From: UBA2377 sp964429385
GTDB taxonomy: Bacteria > Verrucomicrobiota > Verrucomicrobiia > Opitutales > Opitutaceae
DNA: 64,000 nucleotides
Direction: 5' to 3'
Assembly (NCBI GenBank): GCA_964429385.1
Contig: CAYSBR010000001.1
Location: 186,001 to 250,000, forward strand
Positions within the stretch are counted from its first letter, which is position 1, and each line of letters begins with the position of its first letter. The notes beneath the pieces were generated by a model. That model was not told the DNA's origin and searched no databases. It was given only the letters and a program-made list of their open reading frames with translations. This document shows positions 44,636 to 52,125 of the stretch, piece after piece. Both the position numbers and the translations under genes were made by a program.

Positions 44636-44724
44636 AACCACGAAACACCCCCAACACACGAAAGGAAGTATGGCGCGGCAGCCTTGGGTTGCTCGATTTC
44701 GTGTGTTTGGTGTGTTTCGTGGTT
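44636..44724. repeat. Large stem-loop of two 28-bp arms after the SecA-like gene
   Basis: 44636-44663 (starting AACCACGAAACACCCCCAAC) and 44697-44724 (ending TGTTTCGTGGTT) are complementary at 26 of 28 positions, with a 33-nt loop. It begins 19 bp beyond the stop of the SecA-like gene and lies upstream of the short adaptor gene. It could act as a terminator or RNA-stability structure between the two. A shorter relative (GTGTTTGTTTGTGTCCATTCGTGG) lies near 46742 in the next intergenic space. Confidence 0.7.
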
Positions 44725-44743
44725 TCCACCGTTTGGACCCCCG

Positions 44744-46645
44744 TCACAGGTTTTGCTTCAGTTTGTCCATCCACTGGTCGGCGCGCATGACCGCGGCGCG
44801 GCGCGCGGCCAGCCGGCGTTCACTGGCGAGCTGGCAGGCATCGCGCACGCGGCGGTGGGAGGCGGGCAATTCCTCCTCCGCGGGCGCGACGGGCGGCGTG
44901 GGCGAGGAGCGGGCGATCAAATCGTCCTCGTAGGAGAGGAAAAACTGCGAGGTGCCGGGATCGCCCTGCCGGCCGGCGCGGCCCGCGAGCTGGCGGTCGA
45001 TGCGGCGCGACTCGTTGCACTCCTCGCCGATGACATGCAGGCCGCCCCGCGCCCGCACCTCCGCCGCCGGTTTGATGTCGGTGCCCCGGCCCGCCATGTT
45101 GGTGGCGAGCGTCACGCGCCCGGGCAGGCCGGCCTGCGCCACGACCGCCGCTTCCTCCGCATCCTGCCGCGCGTTGAGCAGCACATGGGGAATCCCGGCC
45201 CGGTCCAGCCGCGCGGCCAGCTCCTCGCTGTGCCGCACCGTGCGGGTGCCGATGAGCACGGCCCGGCCCGCGGCGCGGCAGACGCGGACCGCCTCGACGA
45301 TGGCGGCATGCTTCGCCTCGCGGGTGCCAAACACGCGCAACGGCAGATCCGTGCGCTGCAGCGGCCGGTGGCGCGGGATCGGAAAGACGCGCAGTCCGTA
45401 AACCTCCAGCAGCTCGGCCTCGTCCTCACTGGCCGTGCCGGTCATGCCGCAGAGGAAGGGATAGAGCTTGTAGAAACGTTGCCGCGAAATGGTCACATCG
45501 GACTCGGTCTCATGCGTGATCGTCACGTTCTCCGCCGCCTCGACCGCCTGGTGCAGACCGTCGCGCCATTTTCGGTCGGGAAAACTGCGGCCGGTGTTTT
45601 CGTCGATGATCTCCACCGCGTCCTTGCGCACGAGATAATGCACGTCGCGCTCGAAGAGATGCCGCGCGCGCAACGCCTGCTCGACATACTCGTGCCAGGC
45701 GCGCCGGAGCCGGCGCGCATCGGTTTCCGGACGCAGTTCGTAAGCGCGCTCCAGGCCGGCCCGCGTCAGGTGCAGTCGCCGTTCGGCCGAGGCCACCTCA
45801 TAGTGTTCGTCCTTCACCAGCCGGCGGGCCGCCGCCTCGGCCCGCCGGTAAACCGGGGCATCCGGATTTTCCCCGGGCGGCATCGGCCGGCTGATGACGA
45901 GCGGCGTCACCGCCTCGTCAATCAGCACGCTGTCGATCTCGTCGATCACGGCATAGGCGGGGGGCCGTTGCATGGGCGGCGGCACGGCCGGCGGCGCATG
46001 ACCCGCGACCTGCTCGCACCAACCGCTCCCGAGCCGGGGCGGCGGCAGGTTGATGCGGGCGAGCTGATCGCGCAGGAAATCGAAGCCGAACTCGTAGCCG
46101 GTCCCATAGGTCACGTCCGCCGCGTAGGCCGCGCGCTTGCGGTCCGGCGGGCCCTTCTCCGGCAGGAGACCGGCGGTGAGGCCGAGAAACTCGAAGACGC
46201 CGCGCATCAGCTCGTAGTCGCGCCGGGCGAGGTAGGCGTTCACCGTGGCGACGTGCACGCCCTTGCCCGCGAGGGCCAGCACGCAGGCGGGCAGCGTGGC
46301 GACGAGGGTCTTGCCTTCGCCGGTGGCCATCTCGGCCAGCTGCCCCCGCGCCATCACCAGACCCGAGAGAATCTGCACATCGTAGGCGCGCAAGCCGAGG
46401 GTGCGCCTGACCGCCTCGCGCACGAGCGCGAAGGCCTCGGGCAGTTTTTCCAGCGCCACGCCCGCGGCGAAGGCGGGCCGCAGCGCCTGAAACCGCGCGC
46501 GCAGCGCGCCGTCGTCCAAGGCCAGAACTTCCGGCTCCAACCGGTTCACCTCCACCAGCTGCGCCCGGATGCGCCGCCAGGTCCGCCAGCGGCGCAACTG
46601 GTGCAGCCGGCGCAAACAACGATCCATCCAGGCGGCGGGTGACAT
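44744..46645 (-). CDS. SecA-like preprotein translocase ATPase, truncated paralog
   Basis: 633 aa, against about 900 for housekeeping SecA. The motor core is intact: Walker A MATGEGKT (106-113), DEIDSVLIDEA (235-245) as the Walker B/DEAD region, TNMAGRGTDI (515-524) and GRAGRQGDPG (555-564). The preprotein-crosslinking region (about 210-370, ending IIDENTGR) is also present. After the GRAGRQGD motif only about 70 residues remain, so most of the helical wing/scaffold region and the C-terminal zinc tail are missing. SecA drives unfolded proteins through a membrane channel using ATP. This copy sits between HlyD-type adaptors and near a giant surface protein, with no secY nearby, so a specialised export role is inferred. 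It is unlikely to be the cell's main SecA. Confidence 0.85.
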   Translation of the reverse strand: MSPAAWMDRCLRRLHQLRRWRTWRRIRAQLVEVNRLEPEVLALDDGALRARFQALRPAFAAGVALEKLPEAFALVREAVRRTLGLRAYDVQILSGLVMARGQLAEMATGEGKTLVATLPACVLALAGKGVHVATVNAYLARRDYELMRGVFEFLGLTAGLLPEKGPPDRKRAAYAADVTYGTGYEFGFDFLRDQLARINLPPPRLGSGWCEQVAGHAPPAVPPPMQRPPAYAVIDEIDSVLIDEAVTPLVISRPMPPGENPDAPVYRRAEAAARRLVKDEHYEVASAERRLHLTRAGLERAYELRPETDARRLRRAWHEYVEQALRARHLFERDVHYLVRKDAVEIIDENTGRSFPDRKWRDGLHQAVEAAENVTITHETESDVTISRQRFYKLYPFLCGMTGTASEDEAELLEVYGLRVFPIPRHRPLQRTDLPLRVFGTREAKHAAIVEAVRVCRAAGRAVLIGTRTVRHSEELAARLDRAGIPHVLLNARQDAEEAAVVAQAGLPGRVTLATNMAGRGTDIKPAAEVRARGGLHVIGEECNESRRIDRQLAGRAGRQGDPGTSQFFLSYEDDLIARSSPTPPVAPAEEELPASHRRVRDACQLASERRLAARRAAVMRADQWMDKLKQNL

Positions 46646-46784
46646 CGGGTGAAAAGGCCGCGCTCAGGCAAACTCATGCCGGAGGAAACCACGCATGGGC
46701 ACCCTCATCCATGCCGGCCGCTTCCGCCGGTTTTTCCATACGTGTTTGTTTGTGTCCATTCGTGGTTGGCGGGGTGGGTTTGAT

Positions 46785-48989
46785 TCACGCGGCGCCGGTG
46801 AAGACGTGGTCGATCAGGCGGAGGAACCGCGTCCGCGCGCGTTCCCCCAGGCTGCGGCCCTGTTCGCCGCGGAACTTGATGCGGACGCGCTCGCCGGCGC
46901 GGAGCCCCTCGGCCACGGGCGCCGTGAGCGTGATGTCGCCCCAGAAATGCGGCGATACCAGCTCGTAGGCCTCGTCACGCGCGCCCGCCGCGGTCTCGCG
47001 CGGTTTCACCGCCAGCGGCCCGCCGGCCAGCGTGGAAAGCGCGGGCGTTTCCAGATCGGTGGAGGCGCGCCCGCTGATCCGCTCCAGGCGACCGCTCCAG
47101 GTGGAGGCCCGGCCCTCGATGTAAACCCGCACCGGCCGCCCGAGGTGACGGCGGAAAGCGTCCACGTCGTCCTGCGCGATGGGAATCACCACCTCGACGG
47201 CGACCGGATCGGCCACGCGGAGGATCTCGTCGCCCGTGTGCATGAAACGACCGGGCAGGTCCGCCAGTTGCGGCGCCACCACCCGCCCGGCGCGGGGGGC
47301 CACCACATCCAGGGTTTCCACATACCGGAGTTGCTGGAGATACTGGTCGCGCAGTGAGGCCAGGAGCGCGCCCTCCGCCTCGTATTCCGCCGGCGAACGG
47401 TCGAGCAGCGCCAGCCGCCGCCGCAGATCCTGCCGGCGGTGATCGAAGGCCAGCCGGTCGAGCCGGTTCTCCTGCTCGGGATTGTCGAGCGTCACCAGCA
47501 GGGCGCCTTCCTCCACGAGCGCGCCGTCCGCGCAGTGGATGCCCGTGACAAACCCCGGCCCCTCGGCGCGCAGGATGATCTCCCCGGCGTAACGCACGAG
47601 GCCCGGCGTGGTGAGGTTGAGCCGGAAAGGAAACAGCGCGAGCACCAGCAGGCCGACGGTCAGCAAGCCGCAGCGCAGACCCGCCACCCACACGCGCGGG
47701 CGCTCCTGCCCCGGCCGGCCGCGCAGGAGGCCGGCCAGCGCCCGCACCGGCGGCAGGAGGAGGAAGCCCAGCGCCACCACGGCGAACAACAGCCCGCCGC
47801 CGTGGAACAGTCGCGTCGCCGCCGCCAGCAAGGCCGCCACCACGAAGAGCCGCCAGAGCAAGGCCGCCAGGCCGTAGGCCAGGTGCAGCCAGGTGCCGGA
47901 TTCACCCCAGGCCGGAGGCGTCTCATCCAGCCCCAGCAGCCAGCGCTTCGCGAGCGTCTGCACCAACCGCTGCGCGCGCGTGTAGAGATTGGGTTTCTCC
48001 AGCAGGTCCACGAGCAGGAAGTAGCCATCGAACCGCATCAGCGGGTTCAGGTTGAAGAGCAGCGTGACGACGCTCGCCATGACCATGACATTGAGCGCGA
48101 GGGTGTTCGCGATCCCCGGGCCGGTGTGCGCCCAGAACACCGCGGCGAGCGCGGCGAGAAAAAACTCCCCATACATGCCCGCCGCCGCCACGTGCATGCG
48201 GCGCCACTTCGAGGGAAAGGCGAGGCTCGATGTGGCGTCCACATAGCCCAGCGGCACGAACAGCACCAGCAGCACGCCCGCCTCGCGCACGCGGCCGCCG
48301 TGGTGCCGGCAAACCAGCCCGTGCCAGCACTCGTGCCAGACTTTCAAGCCCACCCAGACCACCAGCAGCCAGAACCAATTGTGCGGCGAGAGCACGCCCT
48401 CGGTGCCGCGCGCGAAGCGCTCCCAGTTCACCGCGACCTGGCTGATCCCGGCCACCCCCGCCAGCAGCCAGATCGGGAAGAAGCCCCAGCCGCATAAAAA
48501 TTTAAAAACCGGATACAGCCGCGCCAGCAGCGCATCGGGCCGGCCGAGCGGCACTTTCACGAAGAGGAAGTTGAGCACGTTGTGCAGCCGGGCCGAAAGC
48601 CGTTTGCCCTGCGCTTCGCGCCACTGCTGGTCGGGAATGCCACCGCCGAGGTCGGCCAGCCGGTGGTCCACCAGCCAGGAAACCACGCCGATCGCCTCGC
48701 GCTCCGTGAGCGCCTCCGTCCCGCTCTCCAGCGCGGCGCGCGCGAAGGCCTCGTTGAAGGTCACCCGCCCGTCCAGCTGTCGGATGAAACGATACTCGGC
48801 CAGCCCGACGCGGTGAAATTTCGACGTCACCGGATCCTCGACCACGCAACACCGCTCGCCGCCGAATTCCTGAAAGATGAACCGCAGGTCCGGCCGCACC
48901 CGCGGACGGACCGAGCCGAGTTCCCGAACCTGCGCTGGCGAGTCGGCGTCCACTGCTACCAGAAAAGGGTCGTGCGGAGGAAGCTCCAC
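46785..48989 (-). CDS. M50 (site-2-protease-like) membrane metalloprotease fused to an HlyD-type adaptor
   Basis: 734 aa. The N-terminal 40-130 look like a PqqD-like winged-helix segment (YRFIRQLDGRVTFNEAF). A multi-pass membrane region follows (about 160-455) with both zinc motifs of M50 peptidases: HECWH at 219-223 and NPLMRFDGY at 315-323. The last 270 residues form an HlyD/MFP unit (GEIILRAEGPGFVTGIHCADGALVEEGALLVTLDNPEQ and VVAPRAGRVVAPQLADLPG halves). Translation would start at GTG 48989, 34 bp inside the preceding gene; GTG 48953 is an alternative. It is co-oriented with the SecA-like gene. In other exporters, membrane-bound adaptors of this kind dock to TolC. The protease domain could trim the cargo or be a structural scaffold. 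Confidence 0.87.
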   Translation of the reverse strand: MELPPHDPFLVAVDADSPAQVRELGSVRPRVRPDLRFIFQEFGGERCCVVEDPVTSKFHRVGLAEYRFIRQLDGRVTFNEAFARAALESGTEALTEREAIGVVSWLVDHRLADLGGGIPDQQWREAQGKRLSARLHNVLNFLFVKVPLGRPDALLARLYPVFKFLCGWGFFPIWLLAGVAGISQVAVNWERFARGTEGVLSPHNWFWLLVVWVGLKVWHECWHGLVCRHHGGRVREAGVLLVLFVPLGYVDATSSLAFPSKWRRMHVAAAGMYGEFFLAALAAVFWAHTGPGIANTLALNVMVMASVVTLLFNLNPLMRFDGYFLLVDLLEKPNLYTRAQRLVQTLAKRWLLGLDETPPAWGESGTWLHLAYGLAALLWRLFVVAALLAAATRLFHGGGLLFAVVALGFLLLPPVRALAGLLRGRPGQERPRVWVAGLRCGLLTVGLLVLALFPFRLNLTTPGLVRYAGEIILRAEGPGFVTGIHCADGALVEEGALLVTLDNPEQENRLDRLAFDHRRQDLRRRLALLDRSPAEYEAEGALLASLRDQYLQQLRYVETLDVVAPRAGRVVAPQLADLPGRFMHTGDEILRVADPVAVEVVIPIAQDDVDAFRRHLGRPVRVYIEGRASTWSGRLERISGRASTDLETPALSTLAGGPLAVKPRETAAGARDEAYELVSPHFWGDITLTAPVAEGLRAGERVRIKFRGEQGRSLGERARTRFLRLIDHVFTGAA

Positions 48990-50836
48990 AACCGCCGGGT
49001 GAGCACCCAGCCCACCGGCGCGGTCGCGCCCTCGATGGAGGCGCGGCCTTTCATGCCGGCGAGCAGGGCCGCGGTTTCATCCGGAGCCAGCACGGCCTCG
49101 GCGACAAAGACGCTCTGCCCTTCCACCGTCTCGGCCTGCGGCCGGATCCGGGTGATCCGCGACGTCCAGCTCCGGCCGGGGAAGGAGGTGAGCCGCAACG
49201 AGAGCGCGTCGCCCACGGCCACCAATGAAATGTCCTGCGCCGGGATCATGAGCTCCACGAGCATGCGATCCACCGGCCCGATCTCGAAGAGCACCTCGCC
49301 CTGCCGGACGGGGATGCCCCGCGCGCGCTCATGGTCGCCCGCCAGCACCATGCCCGCGAGCGGCGCGCGCAATTCGAGATTCTCCTGCTTGAAGGCGATC
49401 AGCTTCAACTCCAGCTCCAGGCCGTCGGCCTCGAACTGCGCCATCTGCGCGGTGGCGACCGGCGCCGACGGATCCGCCATCGCAAGGTCGCGCTGCCGCA
49501 GCGCCCGGTCGCGCGCCGCCGTCAGCTCGGCCCGGCGCCAGAGCAGCTGCTGGTCGTCCATCACCGCCAGCAAATCGCCCGCCGCCACGAGGCTGCCCGG
49601 CTTGACCAGGCTCTCCTTCAACAAACCGTCGAACTGCACCGACACCATGCGGCGGATCTCCGGCTCCACCACGCCATCCACCCGCACGGGGTAGGCCACG
49701 GGCCAGGCGAGCACGACGATGACCGCCGCCACGAGAGCGAAGAGCAGGGCCTTGCGCCAGCGGCTCAGGCGGCCCCACAGGTGATAATGCCATTTCCGGA
49801 GGTTGCCGGGATCCGCGCGGCGCAACGCCCCGAGGACCGCGCCCAGATGCGGCGTCGCCGCCGCGATGAAACGATCCGCCTCCGCCGGCGGCGGGCGGTC
49901 GCCCCGCCACATCAAGGTCAGCACCGCCAGAATCCGCCCGTCCGCATGCCGCAGCGGCACGCTGCTCACCCGCACCAGATCCAGCGCGTGGTGCAGCTCC
50001 TGATGCGCGGCGTCGGCGAGGTCGGCCCCGGCGGGGTTGGCGGCAACCGGCCGCGGCCACGACACCGCTTCACCGGCGAGAAACGCCTCCTGCATCGCGC
50101 CCTCGATCATGCCGGTGGCGCTGCCCCAGGCGTCAAAATGCTCGGAGCCGGAAAGAGCCGCCAGTTTCACCCGTTTGCGGCCGGCCCGGCCCAGCGCGAC
50201 CAAATGACAGCCGAGGTGCTTCTGGACCCGGTCCACCACGATGCGCACGGCCTCGTCGAAAAACGGCGCCGCCGCCGCGAGGCTGACGAGCTCGACCATC
50301 GCCGCGGTCTGCTCGACCGCCCAACGGGCGGACTGCGCCTCCTCGTGCAACAGGCCATAGTGCAGAAAACCCATCGCCGCCTGCAACACGGCGACAAACG
50401 GCTGGATATCGTCCAGCGACGGGGCGACCAGTAGCAGGTTGACCACGCCGTGCACCCGGCCGTCGCGCACGAGCGGGGCCGCGACCACAAAATAGCCGGT
50501 AAACAGCTCCAGCGGCGCCACGACCACGCGCTGGCCGCCGATCGACCGCTTGGCCGCATCGCCCGCCGCCTCCAGCAGGCTGGGCTGGAAGCCGTTGTCC
50601 GCTTCCTTCCAAATCGCCTCCCGCCAGGCCAGCTGGCGGTCGCCCACTTCCAGATAGGCAATGCCGACGCCGTTGGTGAGCCGGAGGATGAAGCCGAGCA
50701 GCCGGCGCACCCGGCGGCCCGCCGCCTCGCGGTCTTCGGCCAGCCGCGTCAGTTCCCCGCCGATGGCGAGCAGGTCAATCGGACCCGCCGCCACCTCCGC
50801 GCGCCCATGATCGGATGAAGCGCGTGCATCGGACAT
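48956..50836 (-). CDS. GAF-domain sensor fused to an HlyD-type membrane adaptor
   Basis: 626 aa. The cytoplasmic N-terminal half has two GAF-like regions (about 40-160 and 185-335; for example VAPLVRDGRVHGVVNLLLVAP and SSVPLRHADGRILAVLTLMW). One membrane helix follows at about 363-384 (LFALVAAVIVVLAWPVAYPV). The periplasmic half is an HlyD/MFP adaptor (VRVDGVVEPEIRRMVSVQFDG, SLVAAGDLLAVMDDQ, ELRAPLAGMVLAGDHERARGIPV). The fusion suggests that a small molecule or protein signal in the cytoplasm controls the export complex. It overlaps the M50-HlyD gene by 34 bp and follows the DUF3467 gene by 47 bp. Confidence 0.82.
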   Translation of the reverse strand: MSDARASSDHGRAEVAAGPIDLLAIGGELTRLAEDREAAGRRVRRLLGFILRLTNGVGIAYLEVGDRQLAWREAIWKEADNGFQPSLLEAAGDAAKRSIGGQRVVVAPLELFTGYFVVAAPLVRDGRVHGVVNLLLVAPSLDDIQPFVAVLQAAMGFLHYGLLHEEAQSARWAVEQTAAMVELVSLAAAAPFFDEAVRIVVDRVQKHLGCHLVALGRAGRKRVKLAALSGSEHFDAWGSATGMIEGAMQEAFLAGEAVSWPRPVAANPAGADLADAAHQELHHALDLVRVSSVPLRHADGRILAVLTLMWRGDRPPPAEADRFIAAATPHLGAVLGALRRADPGNLRKWHYHLWGRLSRWRKALLFALVAAVIVVLAWPVAYPVRVDGVVEPEIRRMVSVQFDGLLKESLVKPGSLVAAGDLLAVMDDQQLLWRRAELTAARDRALRQRDLAMADPSAPVATAQMAQFEADGLELELKLIAFKQENLELRAPLAGMVLAGDHERARGIPVRQGEVLFEIGPVDRMLVELMIPAQDISLVAVGDALSLRLTSFPGRSWTSRITRIRPQAETVEGQSVFVAEAVLAPDETAALLAGMKGRASIEGATAPVGWVLTRRLWSFLRTTLFW

Positions 50837-50883
50837 CGGACGGAGCGTTCAACCGGGCGAACCCGGTGTTCGAAAGTCCCCAA

Positions 50884-51198
50884 TTAGGAGACCGGGGGCA
50901 ACGAAGCCCGCTGGCCGCTGGTGGCCTTGGCGCCGGAGGCCTCGATCCGCTTGAGCGTCTGCTGCAACGCCGCCAGGAGGCGGCGCGCACCGTCGTGCGA
51001 CATCGCAATGCGCGTGTGCACGGGCACGAGCGACTCGCCGGTGGTGCCATCCGGCACCGGGCCGGAGGAGAAATCCAGGAACACTTCGTTGGCGGAGCCG
51101 GACAGGATCGTCTGGCTGGCGTAACGGGCGGAATATTCCTCGTATTTGAGCCGGATCTTGCGCGCTTGGGGGGAATCGCTGGTCGGGTTCTGGGCCAT
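50884..51198 (-). CDS. DUF3467 family small protein
   Basis: 104 aa. It matches the DUF3467 pattern: an N-terminal KIRLKYEEYSARYASQTILSG segment, a central EVFLDFSSGP strand, then VPVHTRIAMSHDGARRLLAALQQTLKRIE. I chose ATG 51198 because AGGG lies about 5 bases before it and the family begins near this point; the longer frame to 51237 was rejected. Proteins of this family have no assigned activity. Its place as first gene of the adaptor/protease/SecA-like operon suggests an accessory or regulatory role in that system. Confidence 0.8.
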   Translation of the reverse strand: MAQNPTSDSPQARKIRLKYEEYSARYASQTILSGSANEVFLDFSSGPVPDGTTGESLVPVHTRIAMSHDGARRLLAALQQTLKRIEASGAKATSGQRASLPPVS

Positions 51199-51269
51199 AT
51201 CCCTGAAAACGGATAAAATGCCCCCGCTTCGGAGCAAGGCAGGAGGGCCCCACGCCCTGACGGATTTTA

Positions 51270-51281
51270 GGTAAATTTACC
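51270..51281. promoter_or_regulatory. Perfect palindrome GGTAAATTTACC upstream of the export operon
   Basis: A 12-bp perfect palindrome, 72 bp upstream of the DUF3467 start and 10 bp beyond the stop of the response regulator gene. A similar GGTA-TTTTT-TACC element lies in the divergent promoter of the giant gene and the TolC-like gene (41536-41548). It is a candidate operator for the neighbouring NarL-type regulator. Confidence 0.4.
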
Positions 51282-51291
51282 CAAGCAGGTG

Positions 51292-51951
51292 TTAGGTCCC
51301 TGTCCGGAGAAGAGAGGTTTTGTAATGGGAAATGAACCCCTTCTCCAAGGCGTAATGGATCAACTGGGGCGTCGAAGTCAGCCCAAGCTTGCTCATGATG
51401 TTCTGGCGGTGATTGCGGACAGTGTTGGCGCTGAGGTTTTGGAGCCGGGCGATCTCTTCGTTGGACAAGCCGCGACCAAACAGCGGCAGGAGCTGCATCT
51501 CGCGATTCGAGATCAATTTGGCAAAGGAGTGGGAATCCGACCTCAGCCTGGCGTGCACCCGCTGGACGGCGGCGGAATAATAGGTTCCGCCATTTCTCAC
51601 GCTATGGATGGCCTCCACCACGGTCGCGAATGTCTGTTCGCCCTTGTCCACAAACCCCTCCACCCCCAGCTCCATCACCCGGTGGATGGTGTATTCGTCC
51701 ACCCAGGCGGACACCGCGACAATCCGGACCCGGGGAAGGAACTCGCGCAATTGCGGCACCAGGTCCAGCCCGCTGCAATCCGGCAGCACCAAATCCAGGA
51801 TCACGACATCGGGTCTGTACTCCTGGCACAGGACCAGGGCTTGCCCGCCCGATTCCGCGATCTTCATCTCGGCCTCCGGCAACGCCTGCCGGCAGGCCTC
51901 CAACATGAACCGCCGGAACATCGCCTGATCTTCAATCACCACCAGCTTCAT
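51292..51951 (-). CDS. NarL/LuxR-family response regulator
   Basis: 219 aa from ATG 51951 (MKLVVIEDQ), where receiver domains of this family begin. In-frame ATGs at 51984 and 51999 would add a Pro/Thr-rich leader. The receiver has the acidic pair in IEDQ, phospho-accepting Asp53 in VVILDLVLPD, and the conserved Lys in GFVDKGEQ. A LuxR-type helix-turn-helix follows at about 150-200 (LISNREMQLLPLFGRGLSNEEIARLQNLSANTVRNHRQNI). No histidine kinase is encoded nearby. It stands 93 bp upstream of the export operon on the same strand, so it may control the operon and the giant cargo gene. Confidence 0.88.
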   Translation of the reverse strand: MKLVVIEDQAMFRRFMLEACRQALPEAEMKIAESGGQALVLCQEYRPDVVILDLVLPDCSGLDLVPQLREFLPRVRIVAVSAWVDEYTIHRVMELGVEGFVDKGEQTFATVVEAIHSVRNGGTYYSAAVQRVHARLRSDSHSFAKLISNREMQLLPLFGRGLSNEEIARLQNLSANTVRNHRQNIMSKLGLTSTPQLIHYALEKGFISHYKTSLLRTGT

Positions 51952-52125
51952 CGTCGGTTGGGTGGGTGGTGAGTCGTGATTCATCGCAAGGGACAACATC
52001 CGTTACTTGCCCCGACCTTGTCAGGCTTGGCAAGCCCGCAGCCTGTCATGACTGCGTCATCAACGAAGCATCGCAAGATCCCCGCATCCTTCATGGGCAA
52101 AAAACAACGCGGATCAGCGGCCCAT

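Noticed and set aside
43756..50836. Classical type I secretion or RND efflux system
   Set aside because: There is no ABC ATPase with an ABC signature motif and no RND pump of about 1000 aa. The only ATPase is SecA-like.
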